DNA of 64,000 nucleotides from Bromus sterilis (GCA_950022295.1 OX465598.1:122495001-122559000); one strand, 5' to 3'; numbered from the stretch's first letter, positions 1-11,377 are shown. Numbers and translations: made by a program. The notes: a model not told the origin generated them from the sequence alone.

Positions 1-1233
1 GTCGAGGGTCGGGAACTATAGGGTGTGGCTCGCCGAGGGGTCGAGAGGTTTCCTTGTGTCAAAGTATTGAATAAATCCATGGCTTCGTCATTAGCCGGAA
101 GTAACCGGGGCATGATGGTACGTACGAAGTTCTCAAAAATTGTTTTGGAACGGAGTTCCTGATAGGGTAATTCACTTTTTGGTACGAATTTCAGCAAAGG
201 TCTTCCAAATAGCGATATTCGGAAGGCTCTTGCTGAACTTTGTATCAAAAAGCAAATTATCCTATCTGGGACTCCGTTCCAAAATAACTTTGGAGAGCTT
301 CGTACCATCATGCGCCTGTTACTTTCGCCTAATGATGAATACATGGTTTTATTTGTTGAATCCGTTGACACTAGACAAACGTGACGTGAGGGGGTCGAGG
401 GTCGGGAACTATAGGGTGTGGATCGCCGAGGGATCGAGAGTTTTCCTTGTGTCAAAGTATTGAATAAATACATGGCTTCATCATTAGCCGGAAGTAACCG
501 GGGCATGATGGTACGTACGAAGTTCTCCAAAAAAAATTTTGGAACGGAGTTCCTGATAGAATAAATCGCTTTTTGGTACGAATTTCAGCAAAGGTATTCC
601 AAATAGCGATATTCGGAAGGCTCTTGCTGAACTTTGTATCAAAAAGAAAATTATCCTATCTGGGACTCCGTTCGAAAATAACTTTGAAGAGCTTCTTACC
701 ATCATGCGCCTGTTACTTTCGCCTAATGATGAAGACATCTAATTTATTTGTTGAATCCTTTGACACTAGACAAACGTGACGTGAGTGGGTCGAGGTCCGG
801 GAACTATAGGGTGTGGATCGCCGAGGGGTCGAGAGGTTTCCTTGTGTCAAAGTATTGAATAAATCCGTGGCTTCATCATTATCCGGAAGTAACCGGGGCA
901 TGATGGTACGTTCGAAGTTCTGTAAAATTGTTTTGGAACGGAGTTCCTGATAGGATAATTCGCTTTTTGGTACGAATTTCAGCAAAGGTCTTCCAAATAG
1001 TGATATTCGAAAGGCTCTTGCTGAATTTTGTATCAAAAAGCAAATTATCCTATCTGGGACTCCGTTCCAAAATAACTTTGGAGAGCTTCGTACCATCGTG
1101 CACCTGTTACTTTGGCCTAATGATGAAGACATGTTTTTATTTGTTGAATCCTTTGACACTAGACAAACGTGATGTGAGGGGTCGAGGGTCGAAAAACTAT
1201 AGGGTGTGGATCACCGAGGGGTCGAGAGGTTGC
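1..1233. repeat. Three tandem ~393-bp units, each a long palindrome
   Basis: The phrase GTCGAGGGTCGGGAACTATA recurs, with small changes, at about 1, 393, 787 and 1,181, giving three full units and a partial fourth. Within each unit about 335 bp folds back on itself: 48-380, 441-775 and 836-1,168. For example, the left arm around 871-960 (CTTCATCATT, then GGTACG, then GGAACGGAGTTCC) is answered in reverse complement around 1,040-1,128. As a result both strands encode almost the same spurious peptide (the series containing NGVPDR). A spacer of about 58 bp rich in GTCGAGGG separates the palindromes, and a similar CGACCCTCGACC motif occurs in CACTA element 2 at 23,375-23,560. It sits in the 5' part of CACTA element 1, upstream of the gene start at 1,321. 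Confidence 0.85.
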
Positions 1234-1320
1234 CTTCTTATATAGGTTTGCCACACTAATATATCCATGCTATATCATGTTTGTATATTAATTGTCATGT
1301 TGTAATATTTTGCAGAAACT

Positions 1321-1638
1321 ATGGACGATCGTCAAAGAAACTTACAAGAAGAAGAGATTTTGGGGGAAATCATCTGCGAAGGACCGTTGGTGGGCGACAT
1401 CATCCGCGAAGGACCGTTGTTGCTGGGCGACATCGTCCGGGAAGGAGTTGATGTCTTCCAGTTTCTGAACGACACCGATGGTCTGGAAGAAGAGGGCGAA
1501 GAAGGCTCCGGTGATCGGACAATAATGGAGGTGGAAGGACATGCTTGTGGTGGCTCCAGTGAGCGAACGGAGGAAACAAACTGTGATGAAGCCTCCGGTG
1601 AGCGAACGGAGGAAGCAGTTGTTTCAAAGTCCGACGAA
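1321..1638 (+). pseudogene. CACTA-1 gene, exon 1 (acidic N-terminus)
   Basis: The exon starts at an ATG (MDDRQRNLQEEE) and runs to a GT donor at 1,639. It encodes an acidic region with a short repeated element (EGPLVGDIIREG-like, three times) and then the phrase FLNDTDGLEE. CACTA element 2 has the same exon at 23,307-23,033 with the same start (MDDGRRNLEEE) and the same FLNDTDGLE phrase, which supports the start and the donor site. The following intron originally continued into 11,383-11,445 but is now split by the retrotransposon at 1,672-11,377. No catalytic domain is seen in this exon. It is labelled pseudogene because downstream exons carry stops. Confidence 0.7.
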
Positions 1639-1671
1639 GTATATATAATAATTGAGCCTGTGCTGACTAGC

Positions 1672-3176
1672 TGATGACCCTCAACTGTAGGGGATCGTTT
1701 GTAGCGTTTTCGATAAATAAGACTGTCGAACCCAACGAGGAGCAGAAGGTATTGGTAAGTAACTTTGGTAAAGAAATAGCTGCATAAACTGAAGGATAAC
1801 TCTTTAGGGGTTTTCGATATAAGCAACAGAAAGGTAAAAGCGAGCAAAGTAAAAGGTACTGAAGAGTAACAAGTGGCCCAATACTTTTGAGCAAAGGAGA
1901 GGCCTAGAAACTGAACTTATAAATGCTAAGACGTTCTTGAGGACACACGGGAGAAATAGTCACGTGCTTCTGCCATATTCCGCATCAGTACTATGTGTTG
2001 TGTTGATAAGTGTTGAGTGGGTGGATCTATGCTAGTGCACCTTCTAGACTAAGATAAGTGCACTCTTATGATTAAGCACCTTGCAAGCATCCGCAAATAC
2101 AAGATAATAATTAAGGCAAAAGCCTAACCATAGCAATACGATCGTTTATCCATTGTTCCCTTGTGCAAAAGTGTGCGAACTGGGGTTCATGTTTCTGTCA
2201 CTCCGGCAACCCATCGTAAGCATACTTTGTACACAATGTATACCCCTAGGTCCTTAACAAGGCGAAGTGTTGAGTGTTCGACTCACACAACACCACTAGG
2301 AAAATAACAACACAACTTAAATATCAAACAACACATATTACTTCAACATCATATGACTACTAACAACTAGACCTGTCCCATGTCCTCAAGAACTAAAGTA
2401 ACTACTCACAAGACATAAAATAGATCATGATCAGAGGGGATAAATAGATGATAAACAATCTGGACACAATGATATTTCTCCAACAAAACTCAATAGCATT
2501 CATCACACATCGGTTATCAACACCGGTAGAGTAGAGAGGATAGATAGTACGGATTACAACACAAGATAAACTTGTGAGGTGAGATTGGATGGTGGTGGAG
2601 ATGGTGCTGATGTTGGGGATGATGTTGATGATGATCTCGAAGATGCCCGTGATGATGGTGATGACGATGGCGAAGATCTCCCCTTCCGGGAGGTGTTCTC
2701 CCCGGCGAAATCTGCCCGCCGGAGATGTCTTTTCTCCTCTGTAGGTTTCCACCACGGAGCGGAGGCGGAACTCCAGAAACTCTCTCTCTTTTAGGGTTTT
2801 TGGTATATGGGAGATATATAGGACAGAGGGGGGAGCCGGGAGTGGCCCCAGGGGTCCAGGCGCCCTCCCGGCGCGGCCAGGGTGGGGGCCGCGCCAGGTG
2901 GCCGCCTGGGCACCCTCTGGCCCCTTTTCGACGGGTCTTCGTTAATCTTCTGAAAAGTACTCTCCGTCGATTTTCAGGTAATTTGGAGGTATTCTTCTTC
3001 AGCAACTCAGCGTCCACTTTTTACCGCTGAATCCTGCGTCTGCTGCTTCGGCATCGGAAAGTTGCAAACTATGTAAATTAAGCCAAAACAACATAAGAAC
3101 AACATCATAACATGAAATATATCAATGAATAAGAAAGAACTACTATATAAAATAGTGATGCATTTTGGACATATCA
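1672..3176 (-). repeat. 3' LTR of retrotransposon A
   Basis: A 1,505-bp LTR, TG...CA on the + strand. It matches 10,016-11,377 almost throughout but keeps about 130 bp near 2,640-2,765 that the other LTR lacks. On the - strand a TATA-like run (around 2,810-2,820) follows a GC-rich hairpin (2,856-2,909: GGCGCGGCC against GGCCGCGCC). This is consistent with the core promoter. Confidence 0.88.
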
Positions 3177-3190
3177 ACTCCCCCAAGCTT
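3177..3190 (-). other. Polypurine tract of retrotransposon A
   Basis: Directly beside the 3' LTR. Read on the - strand it is AAGCTTGGGGGAGT followed at once by the LTR start TGATATGTCC. Position and purine content are those expected of the plus-strand primer of an LTR retrotransposon on this strand. Confidence 0.75.
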
Positions 3191-4805
3191 AGACCTTGCT
3201 TGTCCCCAAGCGAATGCTGAGCTCGGTAAAACTGTCCACAAGTTTAGAGAGTGAAGTGTCGATAAATAGAATACAGACAAGAAGCATCAAGGTTTCTTCA
3301 TCAAACTCAAGCATCCTCAACATTCACCTCAACTCATAAGGCCCTCATGAGCGAGTAATAACTATTATAATCAAATGTAGGGCTGAGAAAACTCATCAAA
3401 TTATGGCAAACATATCCTTGGTCAAAGGACAACTAATAACTTTAACTTTTGCTCTTTCTAAATATAATGAAACAATTTGAGGTGTTGAAAGAACATGTTA
3501 TTATGCATGAAGTGCAAATGCTAACACAAAGGAACATGTTTGCTTGGCAAAGCTTTCGCAAACAACTTACTTATCAAAAGATAATGTCAACAATGATATG
3601 GCATGGAAAAACTTAATGCAACATTATATGGATGAATCCTCATCAACATCAAGTGTCTGTTCTCTTTGGGAAAAGAAAGAAGTAGGAAAACTGACTCGAC
3701 ATAAAAGTAAAAGAAAGGCCTTGTTAAAGGCAAGCAGGGAAACTCATGTGCCATCCTTAAATCAAACAGAATGAAAATAAATTTTGGGAGGTGCATAGTT
3801 TGTCAACGAATGCTAATATATAGATCAATTACTTCTCAAGATGGACAAGTTTCGAGGAACGGCTCCCAAGTGGGGACGATCACATCCCCTTAATCCCCTT
3901 TTTTTTATCATTGCCAAAGTTTCTGATTTCTCAAAGACCGAGTGTGAAGGAGGGTTTGTTTGTTATATTATCTTTCGAGCAGGGCGCACTCATGCCAGTT
4001 CCTCCTCGTATTATGGGTTTGCAGATTAGACATGCAATCCCGGGGTAAAACTTGTCCAACTTAAGAAGATCATGAATTACCTACTACTTCCTCATGAGCT
4101 AAACAAGGGGCACAAAACAGAAGATTTTGAACATCTAAGGATAACACATAAATTCTATACTTATAGGAGTGGTAGGGGAATACCACGAATAGGAAGGTAT
4201 GGTGGACTCATATGGAAGATAATGGTTTCAGGGTATGGATGCACAAGAGAAATCTGCTAGGCAAAAGGTTCGGCTAGCAAAGGCATTGAGAGAACAGACA
4301 GTTGATGCTAACTTAGATGACATATAAAGCATAAACATTCAGGTAAGCATAACACATCAAGTTGTCTTCCTTGTCAACATAACACTTCAAGCATAATAAC
4401 ATAAAGTTTTTGGCTATGTCTCTACTTGAGAAAACATGCATGTTGTCAAGACCAAATCTATGTTTGCCAAAATTAAATAAAGTTTTCAAAGCCATACCTG
4501 ATATAAGGTCAATACTCCCCATAAGAATCATCATATAAGGTCGATTGCGTGAAGAGAATACCGAGTGCAGCGAAGGAACCAATAGACTTCTCATTAATAT
4601 TCCATCATAGACGATTCCACACTCACGGATACAAACTCTCCACAGAAGGAGTGATAGACCTCAATGCAAGCACCTATTTCATATAATAACTTCCCTAGAC
4701 ACTATACGACTCTACTTGACTCTAAAAGACCAAGATAAAGATAAAGATACCGGGCACTCCCCCAAGCTTGGAACAAGCTGAGGGGATGCCATTACCCAAG
4801 GATAT
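3191..4805. other. Non-coding 3' region of retrotransposon A
   Basis: About 1.6 kb between the third ORF and the polypurine tract. Only short unrelated open frames are present and no recognisable domain was seen. The sequence is AT-rich and continuous with the element, with no sign of a further insertion. Confidence 0.5.
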
Positions 4806-5312
4806 TTACTCCTCCTTCCTGGTCATATTGATCACGTGGTCCTCGGTGAAGCGCTTCCATGGAAGGGGTTCTCCAGTCTCATAGGAGAAGTCGGTCTCCG
4901 GAATCCTGCAAGCAGCACCCATACCCATGCGCATAAACCTTAGTTCATACTCACAGATCTGGTGATGTAGATCATAAATTTTCCCTTGGAGCTCTTCAAT
5001 TCTTTCTTCAGATGAGGTGATGCTTTTCCACATCTCCTTCATCTCCTTCTTGTAGAACGCCTTCAGATCATTGACGAGGTCGAAGTTGGCTTCAACACCT
5101 CGCTCGACCATCTTCTTGCACTTGAAGACTTATTGCTCCATCCCTTCTAGCCTGGCCTTGATTCTCCCCTCCTTGACATGTTCCTTTAGATCTTCTTGGT
5201 AAAGAGTGCCGTCCTCCAACTAGATGGTTTGAGGGTGCTTCTTCACCTCAGCGAGGTAAGGGCTGATGACGTTGATGACGAACTTGTCCTTGGGGGAACT
5301 TGGGGAAGCCAT
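4806..5312 (-). pseudogene. Third ORF of Athila-like element A (coiled-coil protein of unknown function)
   Basis: Reading leftwards from an ATG at 5,312 (MASPSSPKDKFV), the frame continues to 4,806 apart from two in-frame stops (about 5,220 and 5,130). The last 101 codons are open. The protein is charged and has a likely coiled coil (EERIEELQGKIYDLHHQI). It lies between integrase and the 3' LTR, the place where Athila-like elements carry an extra, sometimes env-like, ORF. No signal peptide or membrane segment is evident, so an envelope function is not supported here. A GC-rich module resembling the LTR promoter lies just upstream (5,313-5,640). The start was chosen because the frame before it is closed and the module ends there. 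Confidence 0.55.
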
Positions 5313-5640
5313 GGCACCTAGGTCTAGCTGAAAGATTTCCTGGCAGAAACAACTCGAGAAGAAAACACGCGAAATCGAGAGATACGGTGCCGGGGCTATC
5401 CGGGAAAGTATATAGCAAATATTTCTGTAACATATGGAAAGAAACGAGCCAAAGTGGAGTCGGAGACGGGCTCCGGGGTGCCCAGGTGGCCTCCCGGCGC
5501 GGCCAGGGGGTAGGCCGCGCCAGGGGGGGCGCCTGGCCTCCTGGAGCTCCTCTCCGGCTCCAATTAGGCTCTGAATTTTCTATATTTTGCAAAAACGCGT
5601 AATCTGGAACTTTTATGGCGGTTTCGCGATGTTTCCTTAC
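5313..5640 (-). promoter_or_regulatory. LTR-promoter-like module in front of the third ORF
   Basis: The sequence 5,482-5,536 is the same kind of GC-rich hairpin as in the LTR (GGCGCGGCC ... GGCCGCGCC with CCAGG/CCTGG outer arms). On the - strand it is followed, as in the LTR, by a TATA-like stretch (TGCTATATACTTT near 5,410-5,422) and then by a leader to the ATG at 5,312. Order and spacing resemble the LTR core promoter. Promoter activity is inferred, not shown. Confidence 0.45.
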
Positions 5641-5661
5641 CGTAATACATACCTTTTCTTA

Positions 5662-6901
5662 TTATGTTCCTGCTGGTGTCTGAAACGGGGCTGCAACATG
5701 TTCTTCATGAGTTTTTGTGTGTATAATATTTACATCCACATTGACGGGGTATCCCGCCATGTAATGCTTGAGTCTTTGCCCATTCACAACTTGATGTTTG
5801 GTGCCATCAAAATTGTTGATCTTAATTGCACCTGACCGGTAAACTTCTTCGATATGAAATGGCCGTTCCCATCTGGAAAGTAATTTACCTGGAAAAAACC
5901 TGAAACGGGATCTAAACAATAAAACTTTATCACCAACATTAAATTCACGTTTCAAGATCCTTCTATCATGCCACTTCTTTACCTTTTCCTTGAACATTTT
6001 AGCGCTCTCTTAAGCTTCAATTCTCCACTCATCTAGAGAATTCAAGTTCAAGAGACGCTTTTCACCGGCTAACTTTGGGTCAGCATTAAGCTCTCTAAGA
6101 GCCCAGAAAGCTTTATGCTCTAATTCTAACGGCAAATGACAAGCCTTGCCATAGACCATCTTATACGGGGACATGCCCATGGGGTTTTTGTAAGCAGTTC
6201 TATACGGCCACAAAGCATCTCCTAACTTCTTTGACCAGTCCTTCCTAGAACTGTTGACTGTCTTTTGCACGATCAACTTGATCTCTCTATTGGTGAGCTC
6301 ATCTTGCCCACTAGTTTGAGGATGGTACGGTGAAGCAATTCTATGATTGACATCATACTTTGCTAGAGCCTTTCTAAAAGCTCCATGTGTGAAGTGTGAT
6401 CCTCCATCAGTCATGAGATACCTAGGTACACCAAACCTAGGGAAAATTACATCTTTGAGCATTTTCAAGATGTCTTGTGATCAACACTCTCAGTGGGATT
6501 GCTTCAACCCACTTAGTCACATAATCAACATCTACTAAAATATGAGTGTACTTGTTTGAAGGAGGAAAAGGACCCATAAAATCAAAACCCCAGCAATCGA
6601 AAGGCTCAATCACTAGTGAGTAATTCATAGGCATCTCATTCCTCCTACTAATATTACCAACTCTCTGACACTTATCACAAGATAAAACATAGTTGCTAGC
6701 ATCTTTAAAGAGAGTAGGCCAATAAAAACCTGATTGGAGAACCTTATGTGTGGTCCTCTCATCGGCGTGATGTCCTCCATAAGGACTATCGTGACATTGC
6801 TTGAGAATGTCCTTCTGCTCATGTTTCGGTATGCATCTTCTCACGATCCCGTCAGGACCTTCTTCGAAAAGATGAGGGTCATCCCAAAAGTAGTGCCTCA
6901 A
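5662..6901 (-). pseudogene. Integrase of retrotransposon A
   Basis: The frame from 6,901 carries the H2C2 zinc-binding motif (HHADERTTHKVL ... CDKCQR). It also has the first catalytic aspartate in WGFDFMGPF, followed by the ILVDVDYVTKWVEA stretch. A frameshift lies near 6,440-6,470. The next frame (6,468-6,010) has the second catalytic Asp (LMTDGGSHF) and the Glu region (YHPQTSGQDELTNREI). An in-frame TAA at 6,010-6,012 separates it from the C-terminal part (5,997-5,662; KVLLFRSRFRFFPGKL), which is in the same frame. No chromodomain is present. The enzyme joins retrotransposon cDNA to the chromosome; here it is broken by at least one frameshift and one stop. It lies downstream of RNase H, in the usual Ty3/Gypsy order. 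Confidence 0.85.
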
Positions 6902-7003
6902 ATCATGGAAGAACTTCTTCCTCTGCTAAAATGTTAAACCTGGAGGCAAATACTTTGCAACGATAAAATTAGCATAATCTGCAAACCAAGGATCGGAGAG
7001 AGA

Positions 7004-8060
7004 TTATACTTTTACAACGGCAAGTTGTTCGTCTGGAAAACTGTCGTTGACTGGGATGGGGTCAAGTGGTATATCTTCCATCCTTGAAAGATTGTCTGCC
7101 ACCGGATTGTCTGCTCCTTTTCTATCAACAAACTGTAAATCAAATTCCTGAAGGAGGAGTACCCACCTGATGAGTCTTGGTTTGGCGTCCTTTTTCTCCA
7201 TAAGGTACTTAAGAGCAGCATGGTCAGTATGAATAATAACTTTTGAATCAACAATATAAGGTCTAAACTTGTCACAAGCAAATACTACTGCTAAGAATTC
7301 CTTCTCAGTAGTAGCATAATTCTTTTGAGCACTATCAAGGGTTTTCCTAGCATAATGTATAACATTCAATTTCTTATCAACCCTTTGTCCTAACACAGCT
7401 CCAATAACAAAATCACTAGCATCACACATAATTTCAAAGTAGCAGGCATACATCTCCTCACAGAAACCATGAAAAATTGCAGACATACATCTCTGAAAAG
7501 TAGCAGGCGCATTACATAGACCAAAAGGCATACGCCTGTAAGCATAAGTACCGTAAGGACACGTGAAAGTGGTCTTCCCTTGATCGGCAGTGTTGACATG
7601 AATTTGAGAGAAGCCAGAGTACCCATCAAGATAGCAAAAGTGGGTGTTTTTAGACAACCTCTCTAGCATCTGATCAATAAAGGGCAGTGGGTAGTGGTCC
7701 TTCTTGGTCGCTTTGTTTAATTTCCTATAATCAATACACATTCTATATCCAACAATAACTCTTTAAGGTATTAGTTCATTTTTATCATTAGGAACAACAG
7801 TCATACCTCCTTTCTTAGGAACACAATGAACTGGACTTACCCACCTACTATCAGCTATAGGATAGATGATACCTGCGGCTAGAAGCTTGAGAATCTCCGT
7901 CCTAACCACGTCCTTCATCCTTGGGTTCAACCGTCGTTGATGATCAACAACTGGCTTAGCATCGGGCTCGAGATTGATAGTGTGTTGGCAAATCGATGGA
8001 CTGATCCCCTAAAGGTCATCAAGGGTATAGCCCAAGGCACCACGGTGTCTGCGAAGTGTC
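7004..8060 (-). pseudogene. Reverse transcriptase/RNase H of retrotransposon A, internally deleted
   Basis: The open part (7,741-7,004) begins in the RT palm/fingers (CIDYRKLNKATKKDHYPLPF, then LDGYSGFSQI, then MPFGLCNAPATFQRCM). It jumps at about 7,435-7,450 straight into RNase H (FEIMCDASDF, TTEKEFLAVVFACDKF, IIHTDHAALKYL). The region that should hold the catalytic [YF]XDD box, the thumb and the connection domain is absent, although the frame is kept. RNase H acidic residues are present. Upstream of 7,741 the frame is interrupted by a stop, and only fragments of the RT N-terminus can be followed towards 8,060. The protein could not have polymerised DNA. Confidence 0.85.
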
Positions 8061-8068
8061 TCCAATAA

Positions 8069-9745
8069 TCACTCTTCTTCAAAACCTAAAAGGTTAGCAT
8101 TGATAATGATAGGATATATTTTCTTTTCATCTAAATAAGCATACTTGAGCATATTGGGAAATGGTTTGAGGTCAAACACCGGGTCTTCTTTCGGTTGTGA
8201 TAGGATCCCCAAAGGCTCAACCGGGAGATTGTGCTTCAGGATAGCAGTTTGTCTTGTGAATATTTCATCTAATTCATTTCTTTCCTGCATATGCATATCA
8301 TTCTCGTGGTCTTCCATATATTGCTGCAAAGGATCATTAGGAGGAATAGCAATAGAAGCATTATTTTCAATAAATTTATCATCACTAAGTAAATCAGTAC
8401 CACGAGATTGCTTGGAAAATTTAGAAAGGTTAAATTCATATGGCTCACCACTGAATTCAACAGAGACTTTACCTTTTTTTACAATCTATAACAGCACCAC
8501 AAGTGCCGAGGAAAGGTCTACCAAAGATAATAGGGCAAAAACTATCTTGCACTGAACCAAGTACGAGAAAGTTGGTAGAATACTTTACCTTTCCACATAG
8601 GACTTCAACATCTCTCACAATTCCGATGGGAGAGATAGTTTGTTTTTTTCTAGATAAATGGTAACATCGATCTCTTCAAGTTCACAAGGGGAAATCTCAC
8701 CCATGATCTCCTGATAGAGTGAATAAGGAATAGCGCTAGCACTCGATCGTAGATCACAGAGCCTGCAATAGTTGTGATCTCCTATCTTGACAGATACAAC
8801 TGGTGTACCTGAAATTTGGCTCTTATTCTTGGTTGTGACAATGTTAGTTGAAACAACACAAAAATTTATCTTGGAATCTAAGACATCATTAGTAACTAAA
8901 TCTTTGACCATCGCAACTTGAGGATCGACCTTGATCAGGTCCTCAGGTTCATCAGTTCTTCTCCCACTTTTATTTATTATGCCTGTCACAGAAGAGTGTT
9001 CCCTTATCCTTGTGGGAAAAGGTGGCTTTTCATAGAAAACTGCAGGCATAATAGGGTCAGCAACATTTATATCAATAGGTAATTCTTTGAAGGGTTTATG
9101 GTACTGAGCCTTATCTTCTTTCGAAGAGTCAATGTGAGAGGCAAAGTTCTTACAGAAATCAATCATAAGCTGGGAATCAAGACCAATCTTAGAACAAAAG
9201 GTATTAAAGTAATCAGTTTTCACATAGCTCTCAATGTAACCATGCTCATAGTTTATAGCGGGTTCAATACCTTTGTCGATTTCCCAGTCTTCAGTATTCT
9301 TCTGGATCCTCTCGATGAGATCCCGTTTTTCTTCAATGCTTTTTGTTTGGAATACCCCGCTAGAGGAGGCATCCAACATCACCTTATCCTGACGAGAGAG
9401 CTTGGCATAAAAATTTGTAATTATAATGTCTTTGGGGAGTTCATAAATAGGGCATTTGAACATTAGGGATTTAAGTCTCCCCCAAACTTGAGCGATGCTC
9501 TCTCCGTCGCGAGACCAAAAGTTGTAGATGTAATTCCCGTCTCAATGAATTTCATGAAGAGGGTAAAACTTTGTATAAAAGAGAGACATAAGCTCTTTCC
9601 AATTGAGTAGATGTGAGTTATCAAGGAGCTTATACCAATCTGAAGCTTTACCTATAAGTGATACGGAGAATAACTTCTTCATGAAGAACTCCAGTGACAC
9701 ACATGCAAGCTTAAATAGTGAACATAGTTGTGATAAATATAGCAA
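8069..9745 (-). pseudogene. gag and protease region of retrotransposon A
   Basis: A gag fragment is at 9,745-9,542 (GKASDWYKLL, LFYTKFYPLHEIH), typical of the retrotrans_gag domain. The frame 9,463-8,615 continues through a spacer into an aspartic-protease-like stretch (VSVKIGDHNYCRLCDLR ... SAIPYSLYQEIM, about residues 213-260). The usual D-[LT]-G-[AS]-S triplet is altered to DLRSS, so activity is doubtful. A further piece (8,329-8,069) links protease to RT. The zinc knuckle expected between gag and protease was not found. Several frameshifts break the polyprotein. Confidence 0.7.
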
Positions 9746-9985
9746 GTGTTCACCTGGATGTCTATCTCTTGCATAACGATTAGCTAAGACATGATCGATA
9801 ATACCAGACGGTATTTTTTAAGGCACAATTTCAGTAGGGGTAGGAGTGACCACCACAGTTGTGGGGCGTTTCCCCATAAACAACGATCCAAGAGTAGAGG
9901 TGTCCATAAGGACAAAAGCAGCAACGAAAAAAAACAGAAATATAAAAAACTTCCTTACCAGCTTCACTTACTAATAGCGCTACGC

Positions 9986-10003
9986 TCCCCGGCAACTGCG
10001 CCA
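9986..10003 (-). other. Primer-binding site (tRNA-Asp type) of retrotransposon A
   Basis: On the - strand this reads TGGCGCAGTTGCCGGGGA and lies 12 bases inside the 5' LTR end at 10,016. It differs at one position from TGGCGCCGTTGCCGGGGA, present at 59,850-59,867 in the second Athila-like element, which would pair with the 3' end of a plant tRNA-Asp. The tRNA assignment rests on general knowledge of that tRNA end. Confidence 0.75.
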
Positions 10004-10015
10004 GAAAACAGTACT

Positions 10016-11377
10016 TGATGACCCTCAACTGTAGGGGATCGTTTGTAGCGTTTTTGATAAATAAGAGTGTCGAACCCAACGAGGAGCAGAAGGTATTGGT
10101 AAGTAACTTTGGTAAAGAAATAGCTGCAGAAACTGAAGGATAACTTTTTAGGGGTTTTCGATATAAGCAACATAAAGGTAAAAGCGAGCAAAGTAAAAGG
10201 TACTAAAGAGTAACAAGTGGCCCAATCCTTTTGAGCAAAGGAGAGGCCTAGCAACTGAACTTATAAAGGCTAAGACGTTCTTGAGGACACACGGGAGAAA
10301 TAGTCACGTGCTTCCGCCCTGTTCTGCATCGGTACTATGTGTTGTGCTGATAAGTGTTGAGTGGGTGGATCTATACTAGTGCGCCCTCTAGACTAAGATA
10401 AGTGCACTCTTATGATTAAACACCTTTCAAGCATCCGCAAATACAAGATAGTAATTAAGTCAAAAGCCTAACTATAGCAATACGATTGTTGATCCATTGT
10501 TCCCTTCTGCAAAAGTGTGCGAACTGGGGTGCAGGTTTCTGTCACTCCGGTAACCCACCGTAAGCATACTTTGTACACAATGTATTCCCCTAGGTCCTTA
10601 ACAAGGAGAAGTGTTGAGTGTTCGACTCACACAACACCACTAGGAAAATAACAACACAACTTAAATATCAAACAACACATATTACTTCAACATCATATGA
10701 CTACTAACAACTAGACTCCTCCCATGTCCTCAAGAACTAAAGTAACTACTCACAAGACATAAAAGAGATCATGATCAGAGGGGATAAATAGATGATAAAC
10801 AATCTGGACACAATGATATTTCTCCAACAAAACTCAATAGCATTCATCACACGGCGGTAATCAACACCGGTAGAGTAGAGAGGATAGATAGTATGGATTA
10901 CAACACAAGATAAACTTGTGAGGTGAGATTGGATGGTGGTGGAGATGGTGCTGATGTTGGGGATGATGTTGATGATGAACTCTGGAAATTCTCTCTCTCT
11001 TTTAGGGTTTTTGGTATATCGGTGATATATAGACCAGAGGGGGGAGCCGGGAGTGGCCCTAGGGGTCCAGGCGCCAGGGTGGGGGCCGCGCCAGGTGTCC
11101 GCCTGGGCACCCTGTGGCCCCCTCTGGCTCCTTTTCGACGTGTCTTCGTTAATCTTCTGAAAAATACTCTCCGTCGATATTTAGGTAATTTGGAGGTATT
11201 CTTCTTCAGCAACTCAGCGTCCACTTTTTACCGCTGAATCATGCTGCTTCGTCATCGAAAAGTTGCAAACTGTGTAAATTAAGCCAAAACAACATAAGAA
11301 CAACATCATTACATGAAATATATCAAGGAATAAGAAAGAATTACTATATAAAATAGTGATGCAATTTGGACGTATCA
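10016..11377 (-). repeat. 5' LTR of retrotransposon A
   Basis: 1,362 bp and colinear with 1,672-3,176. Relative to that copy it lacks about 130 bp near 10,978 and has lost one arm of the GC-rich hairpin near 11,070-11,085. Since this is the promoter copy, the deletions may have weakened transcription after insertion. Confidence 0.88.

Larger units (their letters stand above)
1672..11377 (-). mobile_element. Athila-like Ty3/Gypsy retrotransposon A, complete but decayed
   Basis: The element is 9,706 bp and is bounded by LTRs that start TGATGACCC and end GGACGTATCA on the + strand. It is flanked by the 5-bp duplication CTAGC (1,667-1,671 and 11,378-11,382). It reads on the - strand: the 5' LTR is 10,016-11,377, the primer-binding site 9,986-10,003, then gag/protease, reverse transcriptase, RNase H and integrase (domain order of Ty3/Gypsy), a third ORF, a polypurine tract and the 3' LTR 1,672-3,176. 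There is no chromodomain, and the extra ORF after integrase fits the Athila-like group. The empty site can be read from CACTA element 2, where the same intron runs without interruption near 22,985-23,010. The two LTRs differ by substitutions and by deletions, so the insertion is not recent. Confidence 0.9.

Noticed and set aside
140..1245. ORFs of 68-148 codons on both strands with NGVPDR-type peptides
   Set aside because: They come from the palindromic tandem repeat; both strands give the same peptide and the repeats lack conserved start and stop positions.
1332..1847. 171-codon ORF antisense to CACTA-1 exon 1
   Set aside because: It crosses the retrotransposon insertion point at 1,672, so it cannot be an ancestral gene.
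4806..5312. Retroviral-type envelope gene after integrase
   Set aside because: The third ORF has no signal peptide or membrane anchor and looks like a coiled-coil protein.
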